Assembly (NCBI GenBank): GCA_015501075.1
Contig: JADNYJ010000321.1
Coordinates: forward strand, 1-36,688
DNA: 36,688 nt
Reading direction: 5' to 3'
From: Gymnopilus junonius
Taxonomy: Eukaryota; Basidiomycota; Agaricomycetes; Agaricales; Galerinaceae
A program made the position numbers and the translations under genes. Numbering within the stretch: position 1 is the stretch's first letter; the number at the start of each line of letters is the position of its first letter. Shown here one piece after another: positions 30,458-36,688 of this stretch. The notes below the pieces were generated by a model. The model did no database searches. It saw nothing but the letters and a program-made list of their open reading frames with translations, and was not told the origin of the DNA.

Positions 30458-31666
30458 ATGGATGGCAAAGATGCATATGAACAAATTAGAATCATTCCAG
30501 AACATGTAGAGCGAACTGCTGTCACTACACCTGATGGAAATATGATCAGTCAAGTAATTCAGATTGGTGACTGTAATGCACCAGCCACCTATCAAGCTTT
30601 AATGAACCATATCTTTTCACCTTACATCGGAAAATTTATGGATATTTATTTAGATGACATTGTCATCTATTCAGACTCACTTGAGGAGCATATACAGCAC
30701 GTCAAAACCATTATTGACGTTCTTACCGAGGAAAAACTATACCTCAGTAAAAATAAACTTCATTTTCTCAAGCCAGTCCTTAAAATTCTCGGATGCTTGG
30801 TTACCGATAATGGAATTAGAATGGACCCAGATAAGGTCAATTCCGTCCTTAACTGGAAAACTCCGACTAATAGAGATCTGCTCCGCGGATTTCTAGGGTC
30901 GGTTGGATATCTCGCGGATGATATCCCAAATGTCCGCATCCCCATGGGTGTTCTACATGGATTGACAGGTGATACAGTGTCTTTCCGTTGGGGATACACT
31001 GAGCAACGTGCATTTGAAAACGTTAAGCGCCTTGTTCAAGGGGCACGTGACCATCATCGGGTACCTTTGAATTATTCAAAAGATGCACCCCAGATCTGGA
31101 TGGTCACTGACAGATGTTCTACGGGTATAGCTGGCTTAATTAGTCAAGGACCAGAGTGGAAGACCGCGCGGATAGCCGCATTTTATTCAGCTAAATTAAA
31201 CTCTGCCCAGCAGAACTACCCAGTACATGAAATTGAGATGCTTGCTGGGGTAGAAACTATGCTAAGGCACCGTGATATTTTACAGGGTGCTAACTTTAAA
31301 TGGATAACTGACCACAAGGGTTTAATTCATTTATTAAAGCAGAAAAACCTGTCAGGTCGACAGGCTCAGTGGATTGAGAAAATTAGTGAATTTACATTCG
31401 AAGTTATCTATGTACCCAGCTCGGATAATGTAGTTGCCGATGCCTTATCACGGCTCTATTCTAATGATAGCCCAGGTACAGTACGTGCTCTGAGCGAATA
31501 TACGTACTTTGACATCGTCAATGATGACGTCAACATTGTCGAAGATTTTATTATGCCGTTGTTAGCGGGCATTGAAGCTAAAGTAGCAGTTCAAAGAAAG
31601 CCGTGGCAGAAGCCTTTACCAGCTGAGACTGGTCGAGCCGAAACTTCTAAGGAATTTGCAGCCTGA
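30458..31666 (+). CDS. Retrotransposon reverse transcriptase and RNase H segment
   Basis: 402 residues in the same frame as the preceding segment. MDGKDAYEQI carries the first catalytic Asp and residues 64-67 are YLDD (FMDIYLDDIVIYSDS), the polymerase active site. The thumb and connection follow (LGCLVTDNGIRMDP, DLLRGFLGSVGYL). RNase H shows IWMVTDRCSTGIAGLI, NYPVHEIEMLAGVE and WITDHKGLIHLL and ends at VVADALSRLYS. A linker then meets TGA at 31664-31666, again in frame with what follows (VKEHFVLNGP), consistent with CGA to TGA. Confidence 0.85.
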   Translation: MDGKDAYEQIRIIPEHVERTAVTTPDGNMISQVIQIGDCNAPATYQALMNHIFSPYIGKFMDIYLDDIVIYSDSLEEHIQHVKTIIDVLTEEKLYLSKNKLHFLKPVLKILGCLVTDNGIRMDPDKVNSVLNWKTPTNRDLLRGFLGSVGYLADDIPNVRIPMGVLHGLTGDTVSFRWGYTEQRAFENVKRLVQGARDHHRVPLNYSKDAPQIWMVTDRCSTGIAGLISQGPEWKTARIAAFYSAKLNSAQQNYPVHEIEMLAGVETMLRHRDILQGANFKWITDHKGLIHLLKQKNLSGRQAQWIEKISEFTFEVIYVPSSDNVVADALSRLYSNDSPGTVRALSEYTYFDIVNDDVNIVEDFIMPLLAGIEAKVAVQRKPWQKPLPAETGRAETSKEFAA

Positions 31667-33455
31667 GTAAAAGAGCATTTCGTTCTTAACGGCCCTGTAG
31701 AACGAAAGGAGGGCAGGAAGGTACCACCAAAACCTAAATCTCGCAAAACAGCCAAGAAAGTGGGATCCAAAAATAGTAAGGGATCCAAAAATAAATCTGA
31801 TCCGGAGCCACAGGAGCTCGAGACCGACAATGCGCATCACGAGGATCGCGAGCCCATTCAAGATATTAGAACTGAGCTTGCAGCTCAGGACACCTCACTC
31901 CTATCAGTAGTGTCGCAATCTGAATCAGGAATAGACCTGGAAAAAGAACTCAAATTCAAATACTCAACTGATCTGTTTTATAAGAAAATTATGGATCAAC
32001 CAAGTTCATTTGCGAATTTTGCAGTGGAAAACGGACTTATTTACCTTCGTTCAAATGGCAGAAAAATGCTCTGTATCCCTAATATTATTATTGATGGACA
32101 CAGTGCTCGAGAAATATTGATTTCCGAAGCACATTCGCTTTTGGCACATCTAGAAACTACTAAAACTCTTACTTATCTAAGAGATCATGTGTGGTGGAAA
32201 ACAATTGCAGCCGATACAGAAGTATTCTGCTCTTCGTGCATAACTTGTAAGCAGAGCAAACCCTCAAACCAGAAACCTTATGGGTTATTGAACCCGTTAC
32301 CAGTGCCTGGAACTCCCTGGGAGTCAATTGGCGTAGATTTTGTGGGACCCTTACCTGAATCCAAAAATAGGGATGGGACTTTTGACTCGATCACCGTCAT
32401 TATTTGTCTGATGACCGCTATGGTACACCTAGTACCTAGCCGAATTAATTATACTTCTCGTCAAGTTGCTGAACTGATGTTCGAGCACGTCTATAAATTA
32501 CATGGACTACCGAAGAATATTATTAGTGATAGAGACGTACTCTTTACGAGTACATTTTGGACTCACCTTAATCAATTGATTGGCACCCGACTTAAAATGT
32601 CAAGTGCTTATCATCCGGAGACCGATGGATCAACGGAACGAGAACCGAACAATTACGCAGATGTTGCGTCAGTGTGTAAATGAGAAGCAGACCGATTGGG
32701 TTAGCAAATTACCTAGTATAGAATTTGCAATCAACTCTGCCCGATCCGAAAGTACGGATACGCGCCATTCTTCTTGAATACAGGACGGATGCCCCGCTCA
32801 ATGATTTGGAATTCTGCAAATAAAGAAGAATATCCATCCGTTAGAAACTTTGCTTTGCAACGAAAGCTTGCCCTAATTTCTGCACATGACAGTATATTAG
32901 CGGCTCGAGTCAAGCAAACGCGAGAAGCAAATAAGAAAAGGCAATTAGCCCCTTTTTCCGAAGGAGATCTCATTTATATCTCCACCAAAGAATATATCCT
33001 TCCCTAAGGGACTTGCTCGCAAATTGGTCCCCAAATTTATTGGACCATATAGGATAGTTCAAGATTTCAAAAACCAGTCCTTTCGGATTGAACTTCCGAG
33101 TTACCTCAAACAGAGAGGCGTTCATAATGTCTTTCATGCTTCCTTACTTAGGATTCATATTCCTAATGACGATCGCCTATTTCCTGGGCGAAGTTTTGAT
33201 GAATATAGCCTCGAAAATTCCTCCCCTGAGTCCGAATGGGCCGTTGAAAAAATCCTATCGCATGCAGGATCAAAAATTGACTCAGTTTTCGAAATCAAAT
33301 GGAAAGCTGGAGACGTCACCTGGCTTCCTTACTCCCAAATTGAACACCTCAATGTTACAAATGAATATCTCGACCTGCTTGGCGTCGAGTCAATTAATAA
33401 CCTACCTCCCGGAACCGGAAGACCACCCTCAAACGACCCCCAAACTTTTGTTTAA
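31667..33455 (+). pseudogene. Retrotransposon integrase with C-terminal chromodomain, frameshifted
   Basis: A Lys-rich linker precedes an HHCC zinc module (AHSLLAHLETTKTL, then CSSCITCKQSKP). The catalytic core has IGVDFVGPLP (Asp), NIISDRDVLF (Asp) and DGSTERE (Glu), so the DDE triad is present. Immediately after the Glu the frame shifts by about two bases near 32640 (NRTITQMLRQCV continues in another frame), by one missing G near 32757 (before the FFLNTGRMPR part) and by one extra base near 32990 (before GLARKLVPKFIGPYR). The end carries a chromodomain (EWAVEKILSH, then VTWLPYSQIEHL), which in chromoviruses directs integration to modified histones. Stop at 33453-33455. Confidence 0.8.
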
Positions 33456-33593
33456 CCATTTTCAGAACTTCCCCTTATTTTTAGTATAAGTACTACTTTC
33501 AGTTTCTCCACTTCCTCCCCAGAGTTCGCATTTTCTGAGCTCTCCATCATATTCACAATACTTCTCTCTATTCAAATCATCCTCCTCTTCATT

Positions 33594-34470
33594 ATGGAAA
33601 CCCTCAAATTCCACAAGATCAATCCTGAATTCCGTCTTGACACCCCTCGTCCTATCGCGCCGACCCCTTCTTCTGTCATTTCCGACCTTACCACCGTGGC
33701 CAATAATATCTCCGACTCCCTTCTTTTTAGTCCGCTCCCTCCAATCACTACCATCGAGCAAGAACTCGCGTCCAACCCTCTCCTCGCTCCCCCTCCGCCT
33801 AAAGCAACCCCCGAAGTTACTTACTCCGACTTCGCCGCCGAAAAGGCTAAGCACCTTCACCGCGCTGCAAATAAATACCCTACCGTCGAACACGCTCTAT
33901 TTCTCAGGACGTCGCGTACATCTATCCGAGTCCTTGATCCTATTACACACCGTTACCGCATCTATCACCTCGGACAGATTGCTCACTTCGTGGTTACCGA
34001 CAAACGCATTCGAACAGGACGATTTAATCCTAACCTCGTCCCTGGCGGTTATCACGAGTTTGCCGAAGCCTTTAACTCCCACAACACGTCCAACAAACGC
34101 TTTGCCACGTTCGACTTCTCTACCAACATTCCATATATCATTGGCACAGGTGTTACCTTCGCGGATTTTAATATAGATCCCCTCTCATCAGGTGGAAGAC
34201 CTTCAAACCCGACTATCCTCGATTTCGCAACACGCCCTACCGTCAACAACGCGTTCTTCGTGATATTCTCACCGATGTACAGAAGATCGAACCTTCTTTC
34301 CAGCCACCTTCTATTTATAGTCATCAGCACACCAAATCCGTCAATCATTCCGCTCCCTGTGTTCCGCTCGGATCGTCGACAAGCTCCCACCGAGTACCTG
34401 CTCGTCTCCTCCCACCAAACGTATTGATGACGACGACGAATCCACCGGAGATTCGGCCATGACTGTTTGA
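33594..34470 (+). pseudogene. Extra ORF between pol and the 3' LTR, unknown function
   Basis: It begins METLKFHKINPEFRLDTPRP, 138 bp after the integrase stop. Readable blocks are LASNPLLAPPPPKATPEV, YSDFAAEKAKHLHRAANKYP, HRYRIYHLGQIAHFVVTDKR and FDFSTNIPYIIGTGVTFADF. Near 34255 the frame changes: FFVIFSPMYRRS is less plausible than RDILTDVQKIEPSFQP in the next frame. A third frame finishes KRIDDDDESTGDSAMTV with TGA at 34468-34470. It has no similarity I recognise to envelope, Gag or protease proteins. Base composition (C-rich codons) differs from the AT-rich pol, which may point to a separate origin. Confidence 0.5.
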
Positions 34471-34499
34471 GAATTCTTCTGGAATCCTCGGAGGGCGTA

Positions 34500-34858
34500 T
34501 GTGGCAAATACGTGACCATCAAATCAAATCCCTTATCTTATCTTCGTGAACGCGTGTCTCTTTTATTGTAGTTTATATAAATGACTTGTTTCTTTTCGTC
34601 TCCGTATTAAATAACTCATAACGAATCATTTCTTATTTACCTGACTTGTATTAACTAGTTTACTGATTCTTACTTGACTCAAAGTTCTAGTCATAGTAGG
34701 TACCGAGAAACATATAAATACTGCTATGTACTACCAAACCCCAGTGAATACAGTATACATTAAGCTGTCTTGACTCTCAACCTCTCAACTTACCTCTCAC
34801 CGTGTGCCGCCTCGTTCGACCCGCCGACTCCCGTCACGGATCGTTACTCGACGTCACA
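34500..34858 (+). repeat. 3' LTR
   Basis: Matches the 5' LTR across its whole length with a few substitutions and indels (for example TTATTTACC for TTATTCACC, and a shortened segment near 34720-34745). It begins TGTGGCAAATACG and ends ACGTCACA. The preceding GGAATCCTCGGAGGGCG is a weak polypurine tract. Confidence 0.92.
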
Positions 34859-36688
34859 CATAATTTGTCCCCCACACAACGACTAGAATAAGCATAAATG
34901 AATAAATCGTTAGCGAAAAAAAAGGTGATACATCCCGGGCTTGATAGAATTTATAGTAGTGTTTTCAAATAGCAGTAAACTTTCAAATAGAATACTGCCT
35001 CAAAGGTAAAAAGAACCACAATGAAGCCACTTTAGACTCAATGCTGTCCAGTTCTGCCATGAACAGATGTGGACTGCATACCTAAACCTCCGATAATGCT
35101 GGAAATCCGAAAGCTGCCTTTGATTCGCCAAAGCTGAGGCAGGAGCAAAAATGCTTTTAAAAAGGGGTAAAAAGATTTTCAGGCTCCTATCCTTGAGTCA
35201 TTTACCTATCAGTGCAGACCTTGGGAACGAAAACTATCTTTCAGATTTGGTGCCGAAGAACCATGCCCTGTGTAGTCAATCAACAACATACATCATAGCT
35301 AGATAAGAGTGGACCAAGTTCACAGGTGAATAACCTGCGAATGAATGCTTGACTGCGTTGTCCTGGTCCAGGCTGACTGTCTACAGCAGGATACACGGGA
35401 CTAGTCATCTATGGTCCTTGGCGCTATAGAGACTCAACTAGAGTTTGGGTATGTGATGATTAATTCAGCAAAAGGATCTCCTTCCACACGAGGCAGCCCA
35501 TTCTCTAGAGTCATTGTCGCCTCTCATAGGACGAGACGTAAAGTGATGGCAAAAAGTATTGTGGGTACCTGTTGTGCATTACCGGTATGGTAAAACATCT
35601 GGAGTAAAAATATATTTAAGAACTACATCGATATAGATCAGTTCCACAAATTGAAAGAACTAAGATATTCAGATACTGCATAGGTACAGGGGAAATAATG
35701 CGAAAAATATTACCTGCCATCAACTGAATTTTATGGAATATGGCTGAAACGGGTCAGTGGATAGATATTTCCTACTCTAATAACATTCAAGTGAGATCAA
35801 AGGCAGGGCTTTTTGTCATTCAAGAGATATTCAGTGATGAAGATGGCTAAAATAGGCAGTTTTGCCTTATTATGGCAATATTTAGGGCAAAGTTGTTACA
35901 TTGTCAGCTGAAAATCTTCTTATCCTATGAACAGTTTTTTATCATTTAAAGTATTCTATGATCAGGCAAAGGAGTAGTATCTTGGGTGATTTTCTTAACT
36001 ATATTACTGGCTTTCTTAGTAGTCCCGAAATTTGCAACTTTCTGGTATCCTCTCTCAGAATGTCAATTTATTCTGCGGGAGTTCAAACATGGTATCGTAA
36101 GAAGAGGTATGTGTGAACACAAGGCCCTATATCAATAAAATCTAATAACTTATTCCTGTCATTTTTAAGAAATTCCCAACCCGCAATATTATTTGCCGGC
36201 ACTTTACATCACTGCTCATCTTCCACCTTTCCATCTTTCGGGAACCTTGGTGAAGACTAGCTCGATATCGTTGAGCCTTTTTACACCAGATGACGGCGAC
36301 CTGGTCGAAGTGTCGCGAAATAACCACCCAGGGAGATAGGACAATATAACCACCCGGGGAGATAGGACAAGACCACACCATCGATCCGCTTCGGCCTAAA
36401 AGGAAGACCTTGTAAGCGTAGAACACGAAGAAAAGCAAGATAAGAACTTCAAGAAAATCGACCGCAGATATACACGAATTCGTGACTATTAGGCACGACA
36501 ATTTGGCAATAGGTACTTGAGAAAAATATGGTGTTGGTCGTGGTCGAGATGTAAGAGATGTAAGGCCAATAATGCAAGGTGGGAAAATCGTTCAAATGAA
36601 TCCTCGGTCAGCTTCTTTTTTCGCTCTCGCACTGTACTGGCTATAGCGTAGATTAGATCGCTCGCACTTACCTAAAACTCTTCCAGTA
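34859..36688. other. Gene-free right flank
   Basis: AT-rich sequence with only short frames. The longest, minus 36142-36501, begins with a hydrophobic stretch but shows no recognisable domain and spans the tandem repeat at 36321-36370. A gene may begin beyond the right edge. Confidence 0.4.
36321..36370. repeat. Two-copy tandem repeat, 26-bp period
   Basis: TAACCACCCAGGGAGATAGG plus ACAA at 36321-36344 recurs at 36347-36370 with a single A to G change. A minisatellite-like duplication with no coding context. Confidence 0.8.

Larger units (their letters stand above)
25878..34858 (+). mobile_element. Ty3/gypsy chromovirus LTR retrotransposon, about 9 kb, inactive
   Basis: Two LTRs of 365 and 359 bp, differing at only a handful of positions, enclose gag-like frames, an aspartic protease, reverse transcriptase, RNase H, integrase and a C-terminal chromodomain, in the order typical of Ty3/gypsy chromoviruses. 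The high LTR similarity suggests recent insertion, yet the coding region has three in-frame TGA codons (27698, 30449 and 31664) and frameshifts near 32640, 32757 and 32990, so it cannot move by itself. The bases flanking the LTRs (CAGCG left, CATAA right) do not match, so no target-site duplication is seen. It sits directly upstream of the NTF2-like gene. Confidence 0.9.

Noticed and set aside
36321..36370. CRISPR-like repeat
   Set aside because: Only two adjacent copies with no real spacer, in a fungal genome; a plain tandem duplication explains it.
36142..36501. Minus-strand frame of 119 codons near the right edge
   Set aside because: It spans a tandem repeat and has only a hydrophobic start; no homology pattern seen.

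Overview
This is a fungal nuclear segment, almost certainly from an Agaricomycete (mushroom-forming basidiomycete). The support is: genes packed with 42-84 bp GT-AG introns, a degenerate Plavaka-type DNA transposon, a Ty3/gypsy chromovirus, and a borosin-type self-methylating peptide precursor, a class best known from mushrooms.

Layout. 1-2.7 kb: a possible 3' exon of an unidentified gene, then an intact single-exon 549-residue hypothetical protein (minus). 3.2-10.4 kb: a transposon-derived block with a many-exon accessory-type gene (minus), a Plavaka transposase broken by frameshifts (plus) and a three-exon coiled-coil gene (minus). 11.5-13.3 kb: an intact six-exon secreted FAD-linked oxidase (minus). 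14.5-15.0 kb: a small two-exon orphan gene. 15.6-21.3 kb: three plus-strand genes that look conserved but carry small indels: nucleoporin NDC1, an F-box-like gene and the peroxisome factor PEX19. 21.5-22.9 kb: the borosin precursor/methyltransferase (minus). 25.0-25.5 kb: an NTF2-like protein (minus). 25.9-34.9 kb: an LTR retrotransposon with two near-identical LTRs, three in-frame TGA stops and several frameshifts. 34.9-36.7 kb: no gene recognised.

Most interesting system. The borosin gene has an N-terminal tetrapyrrole-methylase-fold domain with the residues expected for backbone N-methylation, fused to its own hydrophobic core peptide at the extreme C-terminus. The last 16 residues follow a proline, where a prolyl oligopeptidase would be expected to cut. 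The core looks unlike omphalotin, so the product may be a new N-methylated peptide. The first intron starts with GA where GT is expected (GAAAGT in place of GTAAGT), so the gene either uses a rare GA-AG intron or has been silenced by one base change. The NTF2-like gene on the same strand recalls the NTF2-like member of the omphalotin cluster. The FAD oxidase 8 kb away is a possible but unproven tailoring enzyme. No prolyl oligopeptidase or P450 is present, so if a cluster exists it is incomplete here.

Two caveats apply. Splice junctions were read by eye, without transcripts. The repeated one-base losses in C/G runs in NDC1, the F-box gene and PEX19 could be assembly errors rather than true decay, because neighbouring genes splice into perfect frames.
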